Shown in pieces: positions 17,356-26,506 of a DNA stretch of 45,247 bases (the stretch's first letter is position 1; every line of letters begins with the position of its first letter). Position numbers and translations under genes: made by a program. The DNA comes from Fulvivirga sp. M361 (GTDB taxonomy: Bacteria; Bacteroidota; Bacteroidia; Cytophagales; Cyclobacteriaceae): the NCBI RefSeq assembly GCF_007097395.1, contig NZ_VKDC01000046.1, positions 1-45,247 of the forward strand. The letters run 5' to 3'. A model generated the notes under the pieces. The model ran no database searches and was not told the origin of the DNA. It saw nothing but the letters and a program-made list of their open reading frames with translations.

Positions 17356-17371
17356 AGTGACGGCTATCATA
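17356..17371 (+). promoter_or_regulatory. Candidate Crp/Fnr-type site upstream of pflB
   Basis: AGTGA and TCATA flank a 6-bp spacer (CGGCTA), resembling TGTGA-N6-TCACA with mismatches at the outer bases. Its centre lies about 41 bp before the start site implied by the -7 element at 17392, the position of a class II activator. Confidence 0.35.
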
Positions 17372-17391
17372 AATTGGATAAAATCAGTGGT

Positions 17392-17399
17392 TATATTTG
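17392..17399 (+). promoter_or_regulatory. -7 promoter element of pflB
   Basis: TATATTTG is an exact TAnnTTTG match, 21 bp upstream of the pflB ATG. The -33 position (about 17369-17372) has no TTTG, consistent with an activator-dependent promoter. Confidence 0.5.
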
Positions 17400-17420
17400 C
17401 AGTTCATCTAGAGAAGAATT

Positions 17421-19664
17421 ATGTCAATTGGAGTAGAAAACAACATCAAAGAGTTTGTCAAGGGTACCTGGAATGATACCGTTGACGTCAGAAATTTTGT
17501 ATTAAAGAACATTGCGCCCTATGATGGAAATGCTGATTTCCTCACCAGACCAACAGACAAAACCAATCTACTTTTTGATATCTGCAAAAAAGCAGTCAAG
17601 GAAGAGATAGAGAATAAAGGAGTTCGCTCTATTGATCCCTCTATTATCTCTAGAATCGCCTCTCATCAGGCAGGATACATCTCTAAAGAACATGAGGTGA
17701 TCGTTGGTTTACAAACCGATGAATTACTCAAAAGAGCGATCAAACCCTACGGTGGGGTGAAAATAGTGGAGAAAGCCTGCCAGGAGCATGGCATAACCTT
17801 AGACCCTAAGGTCAAAGACGTTTTTGACAATTACGTAAAATCTCATAACGAAGGAGTATTTGACGCTTACACCACTGAGATAAGAAAATTCAGATCACTG
17901 GGTTTTCTCACCGGTTTACCTGACAATTATGCTCGCGGACGCATCATTGGCGACTATAGAAGATTAGCTCTTTATGGTACTGAAATGCTTATTCAAGCTA
18001 AACTGGACGACTTGGAGGGCTTAGTGGGTCCAATGAATGACTCCCGTATCAGGTTAAGAGAAGAAGTCAATGAGCAGATCAAGGCATTAAAAGAGATCAA
18101 AGTTTTAGGAGACGCGTATGGCCTGGACTTAAGCCGACCCGCCACAAATGCACAAGAGGCGGTCCAATGGGTATACATGGCTTACCTGGCGGCCGTCAAA
18201 GAGCAGGATGGAGCTGCCATGTCTTTGGGTAATGTATCTTCATTCATAGATATTTATATCAACCGGGATATGGAAGCCGGCGTGCTTACCGAAGGTGAAG
18301 CACAAGAGTTGATAGATCAGTTCGTAATGAAATTACGCATGGTGCGTCACCTTAGAATGGGAGCTTACAATGATATTTTTGCCGGCGATCCTACCTGGGT
18401 TACGGAAGCCATTGGGGGTCTGAGCCTCGCCGGAGGTCATAAAGTGACTAAAACATCCTTCCGGTTTTTGCAAACCTTGTACAATTTAGGACCATCTCCT
18501 GAGCCAAACATGACCGTGCTTTGGTCAGCAGAGTTACCAAAAGGCTTTAAGGAATTCTGTGCGCAGGTTTCTGTAGACACTTCGTCTATTCAATATGAGA
18601 ATGATGATTTGATGCGTCAGACAAGAAATGCGGACGACTATGGTATTGCATGTTGTGTCTCATTCCAGGAAATAGGTAAACATATCCAGTTTTTTGGAGC
18701 ACGTTGTAACCTGGCCAAGACACTTCTTCTTGCTATCAACGGTGGTAAATGTGAGAATACAGGCACACAGGTGATCGAAGGAGTACAAGCACTGAAAAGC
18801 GACGTACTGAATTATAAAGAGGTTATGGACAACTTCCGTTTCACTATGAAAGAAATGGCAAGAGTGTATGTGGACTCTATGAATATCATCCACTATATGC
18901 ATGACAAGTACTACTACGAACGAGCCCAAATGGCTTTTGTAGATACTGACCCAAAAGTGAATGTCGCTTACGGAATAGCCGGGCTGTCCATAGTAGCTGA
19001 CTCTCTTTCCGCCATCAAACATGCAAAAGTAACTGCTATAAGAGATGAAAATGGTCTGGCCGTGGACTTCAAAATAGAAGGTGAATTCCCATATTATGGA
19101 AATGACGACGATCGGGTGGATCAAATGGCAGTGGATATCACCAGTCATTTTAACAAGCAATTGGCGGCTTACGAAACCTATAAGAATGCCGAACCTACTA
19201 TGTCTATCCTTACCATTACCTCTAATGTAGTATATGGGAAGAAAACCGGGGCAACACCCGACGGCAGGGCCAAAGGGGTGGCATTTGCACCGGGAGCAAA
19301 TCCAATGCACGGCAGAGATACCCATGGAGCCATTGCATCTTTGAACTCAGTGGCCAAACTCGACTACAATGACGCGTTGGACGGTATCTCCAACACCATG
19401 AGTATGGTACCAGAAACATTGGGGGCTAATCAAGCAGCCAGGGTCCTAAACCTGACAACCATATTAGATGGGTATTTTGGCAGAGGAGCACATCATTTGA
19501 ATGTTAATGTACTGAATAGGGAGTTACTCATGGATGCGATGGAGCATCCCGAAAATTACCCTCAGCTTACCATTCGGGTTTCCGGATACGCGGTGAACTT
19601 TGTCCGGTTATCAAGAGACCAGCAATTAGAAGTATTATCGAGAAGTTTTTTCGAGAAGATTTAG
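17421..19664 (+). CDS. pflB: Formate C-acetyltransferase (pyruvate formate-lyase)
   Basis: 747 residues, close to the 760 of E. coli PflB. It converts pyruvate and CoA to acetyl-CoA and formate by a glycyl-radical mechanism in the anaerobic cytoplasm. The catalytic dyad is Cys411-Cys412 in YGIACCVS and the radical glycine is Gly722 in RVSGYAV, both intact. Other family features are [17 protein letters not shown] near 160 and TPDGRAKG near 613. The ATG at 17421 follows GAAG. The activase gene follows after 80 bp with a hairpin between. Intact key residues make function highly likely. Confidence 0.96.
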   Translation: MSIGVENNIKEFVKGTWNDTVDVRNFVLKNIAPYDGNADFLTRPTDKTNLLFDICKKAVKEEIENKGVRSIDPSIISRIASHQAGYISKEHEVIVGLQTDELLKRAIKPYGGVKIVEKACQEHGITLDPKVKDVFDNYVKSHNEGVFDAYTTEIRKFRSLGFLTGLPDNYARGRIIGDYRRLALYGTEMLIQAKLDDLEGLVGPMNDSRIRLREEVNEQIKALKEIKVLGDAYGLDLSRPATNAQEAVQWVYMAYLAAVKEQDGAAMSLGNVSSFIDIYINRDMEAGVLTEGEAQELIDQFVMKLRMVRHLRMGAYNDIFAGDPTWVTEAIGGLSLAGGHKVTKTSFRFLQTLYNLGPSPEPNMTVLWSAELPKGFKEFCAQVSVDTSSIQYENDDLMRQTRNADDYGIACCVSFQEIGKHIQFFGARCNLAKTLLLAINGGKCENTGTQVIEGVQALKSDVLNYKEVMDNFRFTMKEMARVYVDSMNIIHYMHDKYYYERAQMAFVDTDPKVNVAYGIAGLSIVADSLSAIKHAKVTAIRDENGLAVDFKIEGEFPYYGNDDDRVDQMAVDITSHFNKQLAAYETYKNAEPTMSILTITSNVVYGKKTGATPDGRAKGVAFAPGANPMHGRDTHGAIASLNSVAKLDYNDALDGISNTMSMVPETLGANQAARVLNLTTILDGYFGRGAHHLNVNVLNRELLMDAMEHPENYPQLTIRVSGYAVNFVRLSRDQQLEVLSRSFFEKI

Positions 19665-19681
19665 CACAATGATGATTAGGG

Positions 19682-19706
19682 CCGGGCATACTTTATGTAT
19701 GTTCGG
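19682..19706 (+). terminator. Hairpin between pflB and pflA
   Basis: CCGGGCATAC (19682-19691) pairs with GTATGTTCGG (19697-19706) over 10 positions including two G-T wobble pairs, around a 5-base loop, followed by a T-rich stretch. It may attenuate read-through or stabilise the pflB transcript end. Confidence 0.5.
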
Positions 19707-19744
19707 TCTTATTTTCATCAGCATAATACATTTGTCGGATAATC

Positions 19745-20509
19745 ATGTTAAACGCGACACCAGATACCATCTTGCCTGAGGATAAACTGAATATCCACAG
19801 TATAGAGTCCTTTGGGACCTATGATGGCCCCGGTATTCGTTTTGTTGTCTTTTTGCAAGGTTGCCCTTTTCAATGCCTCTATTGTGCTAATCCGGATACC
19901 ATGCGTTTTGAGGATGGAAAATCTTACAGCATGCAGCGCATTGTCGAAGAAGCAGAACACATGAAATCATACTTTGCCAATGGAGGAGGGATCACCATAT
20001 CAGGAGGTGAGCCATGCTGTCAGGCAAAACAATTGATTACATTGTTCAAAAACTTACAGTCCAAAGGGATACACACCTGCCTGGATACCAATGGAAATGT
20101 AATGAATCATTACGTGGAAGAAATGCTGGAGTATACGGACCTGGTGTTATTGGATGTCAAACACATTGATTCTGCCATACACAAAAAAATCACAGGCAAA
20201 CCCAATGAAAAAACCTTAGCCTTTGCACACTATTTAGAGGAGCATCAGAAGCCCTTTTGGCTGAGATACGTATTGGTACCTGAACTAAGCGATGACCCCA
20301 AACATCTTCATCAGCTGGGACAATACTTCCAGTCATTTAAACAAGTGCAAAAACTGGAGATCCAGCCCTATCACAAATTAGGAGTACATAAATGGGAACT
20401 TCTGGGAAAGGAATACCCATTAAAAGACACACCTGAAAATACCAGTCAACAGTTGGAAGCTGCTAAAGAGATATTCGAGCAATACCTGGATGAAGTAGTG
20501 ATCAACTAA
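19745..20509 (+). CDS. pflA: Pyruvate formate-lyase-activating enzyme (radical SAM)
   Basis: 254 residues of the glycyl-radical-enzyme activase family. It uses S-adenosylmethionine and a 4Fe-4S cluster to abstract hydrogen from Gly722 of PflB. The cluster motif C-x3-C-x2-C is Cys40, Cys44 and Cys47 (GCPFQCLYC), preceded by YDGPGIRFVVFLQG. GGITISGGEP near residue 80 is the SAM-binding GGE motif. No extra ferredoxin-like cluster insert is seen, as expected for PflA itself. It lies 80 bp downstream of pflB. Confidence 0.95.
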   Translation: MLNATPDTILPEDKLNIHSIESFGTYDGPGIRFVVFLQGCPFQCLYCANPDTMRFEDGKSYSMQRIVEEAEHMKSYFANGGGITISGGEPCCQAKQLITLFKNLQSKGIHTCLDTNGNVMNHYVEEMLEYTDLVLLDVKHIDSAIHKKITGKPNEKTLAFAHYLEEHQKPFWLRYVLVPELSDDPKHLHQLGQYFQSFKQVQKLEIQPYHKLGVHKWELLGKEYPLKDTPENTSQQLEAAKEIFEQYLDEVVIN

Positions 20510-20769
20510 GTGATTTTAACGCCGTTGACGATGATAATAGCAGGAATAAACTTATCTCCCCGTCAAATGCGATTCAGGATCCCCGTTTATGTCACACTAT
20601 AGAACAGCTGAAGTCACAAACTCGCTCACAGAGACAAAGCTTTCTTATTTTACCCAAACTGGCAAGAGGTTTTTTCACCCGCCTAACGGAGCATATAGAA
20701 ATAATACAAATTTCATAACCATTACACATTCAAACTGTTAGAGTCATTGTGTAAACGCCGGATCGAGTG

Positions 20770-21732
20770 ATGGGATCTTCAATAAAAAAGATATTCTTAG
20801 GTTTTCTTCTATTTATACTTGCCATAACTGCTCTTGCTTCAGTACTGGGTTATTTCGGCGCAAATAATTGGTTTTTCGACTTATTCAGTCACTTTAAGCT
20901 GCAATACCTGGTCATATTCATTATGGGCTGTACGTTCCTTTTTTGGTTTAAGAAGAAGCGTATTATCTTAATTTTTGTTCCTTTTGCACTCCTTCTTTGT
21001 GTTGATATAATTCCGTTATTCTTTAGTAAAAACAAGAATACCACGCTCAAAGACACCTTTAAGCTGAATAGCATCAACTTGTTGATTTCCAATAGGCAAT
21101 TTGACACAGTAGCGTCCTACATCCACAGAAAGGACCCGGACATAATCGTATTTCAGGAAGTCACTTCCTTGTGGCACATCATGTTGGATAACAGATTGGC
21201 AAATTATCCACACCGAAAGACGATCATCAGAGGTGATGGTTTCGGGATTGCGCTATACAGTAAGATCAGGTTTACTTCTATTGAAGAGATGAAAACCGGA
21301 AGCGATGAAGTACCTTCCTTACTAGCACGTTTTAAGTTTAATCATCAGGATATAACATTGTTAGCATCTCACCCTCCCCCACCCGTCGGTACATATCATT
21401 TTGAATATAGGAACGACCAATTAACAAAGTTAGCCGAACGGATCAATTCAACTAAAGGCGAATTAATCTTAACCGGCGACCTGAACACTTCTTCCTATTC
21501 AACCCACTTCAAAAAACTGGTAAGCAGTACAGATCTCATAGATACCCGGGCCGGGTTTGGGATCTTACCTTCCTGGCCGACATGGTTCCCTCTGGCTAAC
21601 ATAACGTTGGATCATTGCCTCATCAGTAGCGGACTTGCTGTAAAATCCAGAGAAGTAGGAGACTTTACGGGTTCCGACCACCTGCCGATTTTTGTGGAAA
21701 TTGGCTTAAACCATGGAAAATTCAATAATTAA
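20770..21732 (+). CDS. Endonuclease/exonuclease/phosphatase (EEP) family membrane protein
   Basis: 320 residues. Three N-terminal transmembrane helices (about residues 7-30, 40-58, 62-82) precede an EEP catalytic domain facing the periplasm: DIIVFQEV (Gln and Glu metal site, near 121-128), LLASHPPPPVGTYH, GDLNTSSY (Asp and Asn, near 237) and GSDHLPIFVEI (Asp and His, near 304). Family members hydrolyse phosphodiesters in nucleic acids or phospholipids; the membrane anchor suggests a periplasmic substrate. GTG at 20767 is in frame, but ATG at 20770 is preferred. It is followed by an intrinsic terminator at 21830. Confidence 0.82.
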   Translation: MGSSIKKIFLGFLLFILAITALASVLGYFGANNWFFDLFSHFKLQYLVIFIMGCTFLFWFKKKRIILIFVPFALLLCVDIIPLFFSKNKNTTLKDTFKLNSINLLISNRQFDTVASYIHRKDPDIIVFQEVTSLWHIMLDNRLANYPHRKTIIRGDGFGIALYSKIRFTSIEEMKTGSDEVPSLLARFKFNHQDITLLASHPPPPVGTYHFEYRNDQLTKLAERINSTKGELILTGDLNTSSYSTHFKKLVSSTDLIDTRAGFGILPSWPTWFPLANITLDHCLISSGLAVKSREVGDFTGSDHLPIFVEIGLNHGKFNN

Positions 21733-21829
21733 CATGGATAATAGCTGTATAACAAAGACTTACAGTCCCTGTTTTCATTCGATTCAATACATACCAGTCT
21801 TTGATTAATTGATAAAAGACAAAAAGTAA

Positions 21830-21866
21830 AAATATCCCGTTCAAAGTCGGGTATTTCTTTTGTTTT
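21830..21866 (+). terminator. Intrinsic terminator after the EEP gene
   Basis: Arms AAATATCCCG (21830-21839) and CGGGTATTT (21848-21856) pair over 9 bp with one bulged T, followed by CTTTTGTTTT. It lies about 100 bp after the EEP stop. Confidence 0.6.
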
Positions 21867-21908
21867 ACAATAGTCCAAAGCTTAAATTAAAGCCATACAA
21901 AAGTATCA

Positions 21909-23768
21909 GTGATTCGATATCTCCATAGGCGGCTTTTCTATATACTTCTGTCTTATTTATTCTTTTTGTCAGATGTAGTCATAGGTCAGGTACTTGACTA
22001 CTCCACAAAGGTTAAAATAGAAGGCGAGAAGAGAATTACTGAAAAATCATTATTAATTCAGATTAACCGTAAAGAGGAAAACTGGCTTTCAAATGTAACG
22101 ATCTATTACAGCGCCGATCAGAAATTTGACCTGGTGGAAGCTTATATCATTGACTCAAATGGAAAGACAGTAAGGCAGCTCAAAAAGAAGGAAATTACCA
22201 CCAGAAGTGATATCTCCAGTGGCTCATTTTATGAGGACGACTTTATAAAGGAATTCACACTCCAATGGAATACATATCCCTATCGTATTAAGTATACTTA
22301 CCATGTGACGGAAAAAGATTTTGTATATGTAACAAGATGGTATCCTACATTTTTCACCGGTGTGGCAACGTTAAAGAGTTCTCTCACTGTTGAACTTCCT
22401 GCCACCTACAAAACCTCCATGGACTATACGGATGATCTTGAGTACAACATCCAAAAGAAGGATAAAAATCAAATACTGCGTTGGGAGAAAAAAACTTCTA
22501 AAACTGTAAAATCAGAGGTCTTTTCACCCCCATTATTAGAATTACTATCACATGTGCACATTGTTCCCGTGGAATTTAACTATGGAGTGCCCGGAAATTC
22601 TGAATCCTGGGCATCTTATGGCAAATGGCACTATGCACTCAACAGTGGTGCTGACTTACTATCTCTGAGTGAAAAAATGAAAGTGAATGATCTCATTGCC
22701 GGCGTAACCGACAAAAAAGAGATTGTGAGAATATTATATCATTATTTACAGGATAATACCACTTACATTAATGTAGCAATAGACGTCGGCGGATTGAAAC
22801 CATACCCGGCTTCCTATGTATGTCAAAACAAATATGGGGATTGTAAGGCTTTGACAATCTACATGAAGGCCTTGCTAAAACATGCAGGTATCTCCTCATT
22901 TTATACGGTTATCAATTCAGGAAGTAACATAAAAAGGGTCAACAAGAATTTACCTGGTCAACAGTTTAACCATGTCATTTTATCTGTTCCTATAGATGGT
23001 GATACGCTATGGCTGGAAAACACATCAAATTCATCCCCCTATGATTACCTGGGAACGTTTACTCAAGGCAGGTATGCGCTTTTGGTAGATAAGGACCACA
23101 GTCGATTAATTACTACGCCTAAATTAGAACTGAATGATGTTTTGGAAAAAAGGACTTACACATTTGCATTAAATGAAGCGGGCTCAGGAACAGTAAATAT
23201 TGACAAGAATTTGAAAGGAGGTGCTTTTGAAAGCTACTGCTACTACAAGCGTGAGCTGAATGAAAAAGAGCAAAAGCGTAAGATCATGCAGGACCTTGAT
23301 GTAAAAAAATGTGAAATAGAAGAGTGGGAAATAAAGCATACCGATCGTGATAGAAAGGACCTGAACGTATTACTTAAAGCACGCTGTTTTGATCAATTTC
23401 GAAAAGTCGGCAAAATGAACGTGATCCAACCGGTGCCTATGAAGATCCCATCGTTTGAAAAGCCAAGCGCCAGAAAAAACCCTGTAAGGATCAGCTTCCC
23501 GATAAACAGGTCCGACTCAATAATATACGAACTATCGGGTCTTGAACGCTACACTACCGAACTACCAGATAATTCTTATATAGCAACCGAATATGGAAAG
23601 TATGAAGAACGGTATGTACAAAATGAGACTGGTGTTATTGTCGTAAGACGTTTCCAGCTTTATGCAGCAGATTATTCCAGGGCCTCTTATAACGACTTCT
23701 TCTCATTTATTAAATCAATAAATACTATTCGGAAGCAATCCGCCATCATATTAACCTATAACAAATGA
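21909..23768 (+). CDS. DUF3857/transglutaminase-like exported protein, catalytic residues present
   Basis: 619 residues with a signal peptide (FYILLSYLFFLSDVVIGQ) after a GTG start at 21909. An N-terminal DUF3857 beta domain (about 40-190) is followed by a transglutaminase-like papain fold: Cys312 in YGDCKALT, His355 in FNHVIL and Glu370 in LENTSN, an arrangement compatible with the Cys-His-Asp/Glu triad. A C-terminal DUF3858-type beta domain follows. These proteins may act as periplasmic proteases or transamidases; substrates are unknown. Its stop overlaps the next gene by 4 bp, so the pair is translated in a coupled way. Confidence 0.85.
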   Translation: MIRYLHRRLFYILLSYLFFLSDVVIGQVLDYSTKVKIEGEKRITEKSLLIQINRKEENWLSNVTIYYSADQKFDLVEAYIIDSNGKTVRQLKKKEITTRSDISSGSFYEDDFIKEFTLQWNTYPYRIKYTYHVTEKDFVYVTRWYPTFFTGVATLKSSLTVELPATYKTSMDYTDDLEYNIQKKDKNQILRWEKKTSKTVKSEVFSPPLLELLSHVHIVPVEFNYGVPGNSESWASYGKWHYALNSGADLLSLSEKMKVNDLIAGVTDKKEIVRILYHYLQDNTTYINVAIDVGGLKPYPASYVCQNKYGDCKALTIYMKALLKHAGISSFYTVINSGSNIKRVNKNLPGQQFNHVILSVPIDGDTLWLENTSNSSPYDYLGTFTQGRYALLVDKDHSRLITTPKLELNDVLEKRTYTFALNEAGSGTVNIDKNLKGGAFESYCYYKRELNEKEQKRKIMQDLDVKKCEIEEWEIKHTDRDRKDLNVLLKARCFDQFRKVGKMNVIQPVPMKIPSFEKPSARKNPVRISFPINRSDSIIYELSGLERYTTELPDNSYIATEYGKYEERYVQNETGVIVVRRFQLYAADYSRASYNDFFSFIKSINTIRKQSAIILTYNK

Positions 23769-25750
23769 AATCCTCCCTACTCATCCTGCTATTTCTTGTC
23801 CCATACCTTCTTTTTTCTCAAGAGTTTCCCAGAGAATTTGGTCGCATCTCACCCGGAGAAATAGAGATGGAATCTTACGAAAAAGACCCCAAGGCTGGAG
23901 CAGTTGTTTTGTTTGACATCGGTGAATCAGTTTTTTTTGATATGCAGGGAGGTTATGACATTCGCTTTACAAGGACAAGGCGAATAAAGATCTTTGACCA
24001 AACGGCCCTGGACAATGCAGAAGTATCCATACCATATTACGTGGATGGTTATGGGCAAACTGAAATCGTCAGATCCATTGAAGCGTATACATACAATTTT
24101 GAAGGGGGACGACTGATGAAAAAAACGCTGGATCCGTCTACGATCTTCGAAGAACGTATCAATAACAGATGGCTGGCAAAAAAATTCGTTTTCCCGGATG
24201 TGAAAGAAGGTTCCATTATAGAGTTTAAATATGTGCTGGAGACCCCCTTCCATTTTAATTTACCAGATTGGACCTTCCAGGACAAAATACCCACTTTGTA
24301 CAGCCAGTATAAAGTGGGAATGATCCCATTTTATGAATATACTTTCCTGGCACAAGGCATCAAAAGGTTTGACTACCAAACATCGGAGTTGGCCAAAACA
24401 AAACGTACCTGGGGAAGTGTGGTCAAGAACTACGGTCAAAATATAGGTTCCGGTATCGAATTTCAAGACTATGTTCATACCTACGCTTTGAAAAATGTCC
24501 CGGCATTTACAGATGAGTCTTATATCACCTCTAAAAATGATTACATCATTAAAATAGACTTTCAGCTGGCTAAATTTCACAGGCCTGATGGTAGTTCAAG
24601 TGAGATTATATCCACATGGCCCAAGTTAAATGAGGCGTTTTTAAAAGATGATAAGTTTGGAAAATACATTAAAAGTTGTGGGCGTTTGGCGAAAAAGATC
24701 TTTGACACAGCTATAGTATTAACCGGTAAAAGCGAAAAAGAAAAGAATGAGATGATCATAAATTATGTCAAATCTAATTTCTCCTGGAACGGGCATTATG
24801 CCCGGTATGTCTCAAAATCAGCTAAAGAATTTTTCGCCCAAAAAACCGGTAATTCTGCTGATATAAACCTATTTCTGACAGCGTTACTAAAGCACGCAGG
24901 CATGGATGCCCACCCTGTATTGTTAAGCACCAGAAGTCATGGAAAAATAAGAGTAGATTATCCTTTCGAACACTTTTTCAACTATGTGATCGTATTTGTA
25001 AACGGTGAACGTCCATTTCTCACCGATGGCACTACCAGTTACCTGTCTTATGATAGAATACCTCCACGGTGTATCAATGATAAGGGGTTATTAGTTAAAA
25101 ATGACGAGGTCAACTGGATTATGCTTAACAATAACATACCCTCCCTGGAAAAGAAACACATTGCCATTGAACTCAATCCTGACCAGCTGACTGCAAATAC
25201 TAATATCTCCATTCAAACAACAGAATATGAGGCATACAAACACAAATCAAATCATCAAAATGACACTATTTCATTAAAAGAGTTTTTTTCAAAGAAAATC
25301 GGGACCATCAAAAATATTAAAACCTCCAACTACAACAACCCTAAAAGACCCTATACTATTAATCTGCAAGGAGAAACAGGCATTGAAAAAATTGGTAACA
25401 ACATTATATTATCTCCCTTTTTAAACCTTGGGATATCTAAAAATCAACTTATCCAAAAAAAGAGGACCTACCCTGTTGATTTTGTTTATTCAACAGTGGA
25501 AGAGTTCAATATCTATGTAAAAGTACCTGATGGATTCAAAATCACAGAACTGCCAACTCCTTATAACATGAATAACGATCTTGCCGAAATTCGACTCGAT
25601 TATCAAATGAACCAAAATACTATTTCGATCACAGGGAAATATGTTTTCAAAAAATCGATCTATTCCCCGGAAGAGTATCCAAAAGTGAAGACTTATTTAG
25701 ATACTATTGTAAAAAGATTCAATGCAGAACTCGTCTTTGAAAAAATATAA
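23765..25750 (+). CDS. DUF3857/transglutaminase-like exported protein, catalytic Cys and His lost
   Basis: 661 residues with signal peptide (LLILLFLVPYLLFSQ). The architecture matches the preceding gene: DUF3857 domain, transglutaminase-like fold, C-terminal beta domain. At the position of the catalytic Cys (GDCK in the neighbour) it reads GNSADIN, with Ser364, and at the His position it reads FNYVIV, with Tyr407; a His403 lies four residues earlier but not in the usual register. It is therefore probably a pseudoenzyme that binds rather than cleaves. It overlaps the active-type paralogue by 4 bp. Confidence 0.85.
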   Translation: MKSSLLILLFLVPYLLFSQEFPREFGRISPGEIEMESYEKDPKAGAVVLFDIGESVFFDMQGGYDIRFTRTRRIKIFDQTALDNAEVSIPYYVDGYGQTEIVRSIEAYTYNFEGGRLMKKTLDPSTIFEERINNRWLAKKFVFPDVKEGSIIEFKYVLETPFHFNLPDWTFQDKIPTLYSQYKVGMIPFYEYTFLAQGIKRFDYQTSELAKTKRTWGSVVKNYGQNIGSGIEFQDYVHTYALKNVPAFTDESYITSKNDYIIKIDFQLAKFHRPDGSSSEIISTWPKLNEAFLKDDKFGKYIKSCGRLAKKIFDTAIVLTGKSEKEKNEMIINYVKSNFSWNGHYARYVSKSAKEFFAQKTGNSADINLFLTALLKHAGMDAHPVLLSTRSHGKIRVDYPFEHFFNYVIVFVNGERPFLTDGTTSYLSYDRIPPRCINDKGLLVKNDEVNWIMLNNNIPSLEKKHIAIELNPDQLTANTNISIQTTEYEAYKHKSNHQNDTISLKEFFSKKIGTIKNIKTSNYNNPKRPYTINLQGETGIEKIGNNIILSPFLNLGISKNQLIQKKRTYPVDFVYSTVEEFNIYVKVPDGFKITELPTPYNMNNDLAEIRLDYQMNQNTISITGKYVFKKSIYSPEEYPKVKTYLDTIVKRFNAELVFEKI

Positions 25751-25839
25751 TGGAACAGTCCTGCCATCACTTTGCCAGAACTATCGTAACCTTTTTACAA
25801 AGTGATAAATATCAAGCAATAACCTTAAGAAGAAAACCC

Positions 25840-26361
25840 CTACCCTATTAATTGAAAATAAATGTAGAACAGCAGTAAACCGGCCCCAGCTCCGGTAATA
25901 GCATACCGTTGTTTTGATCGGCTAAATTTTTCACTCGACCCATGTCTTGAGCTGATCAGGGTAATCAGTAAAAAGAATTGCAGAGCGCTATTGCATAAAT
26001 AAATGGTATACTCAATAAAAGAAGGAATATACACCCTTAAGGGGACCGTATAGAATAAGGAGAAAAATATCAATGTCCCCATAAGGGTGAGGATCAGCAG
26101 TTCTATCCTTTTTGATTTGGCTTCTCGCTGCTCACGAGCCGCTTTTCGCATCTTGGAAGAAATCCTCTTGACTCTTATGAAATGATAAAGGGAATACAAC
26201 AAAACAATCCCGATAATAAACTGAAACGAGAGATGGACCTTCACTTTCCTGAAGAGCAAATGATAGGAAGAATAATGATACCCTATCATATAAAGTGTCA
26301 TCAGCAATCCGGCAACTTGACCAACACACAGCGTATATGCCAGTAATAACCTGTTTTTCAA
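25840..26361 (-). CDS. Integral membrane protein of unknown function
   Basis: 173 residues, about five predicted transmembrane segments (near 3-25, 42-63, 88-110, 115-138, 152-172), with a basic cytoplasmic loop (RISSKMRKAAREQREAKSKR) between helices 2 and 3. No family recognised. It lies 145 bp downstream of the FtsX-type permease on the same strand, but a terminator separates them. It ends 89 bp from the convergent transglutaminase-like gene. Confidence 0.6.
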   Translation of the reverse strand: MKNRLLLAYTLCVGQVAGLLMTLYMIGYHYSSYHLLFRKVKVHLSFQFIIGIVLLYSLYHFIRVKRISSKMRKAAREQREAKSKRIELLILTLMGTLIFFSLFYTVPLRVYIPSFIEYTIYLCNSALQFFLLITLISSRHGSSEKFSRSKQRYAITGAGAGLLLFYIYFQLIG

Positions 26362-26476
26362 ATTAGTTTTGATTCACCATGAGAATAAGAAACATCAAAG
26401 TTCTGTTTTTTCCCCACCTAATTACTATCCATCCTGGTATTCCCTCTCAGGGCATAGTTGTCCAAGGTTTACTATC

Positions 26477-26506
26477 AAAAACGTAGTGTAGTATTTTCAA
26501 TACTAC
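26477..26506 (-). terminator. Intrinsic terminator of the FtsX-type permease gene
   Basis: On the minus strand the 8-bp stem GTAGTATT/AATACTAC (plus positions 26488-26495 and 26499-26506) is followed by a T-run, immediately after the permease stop codon. Confidence 0.55.
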
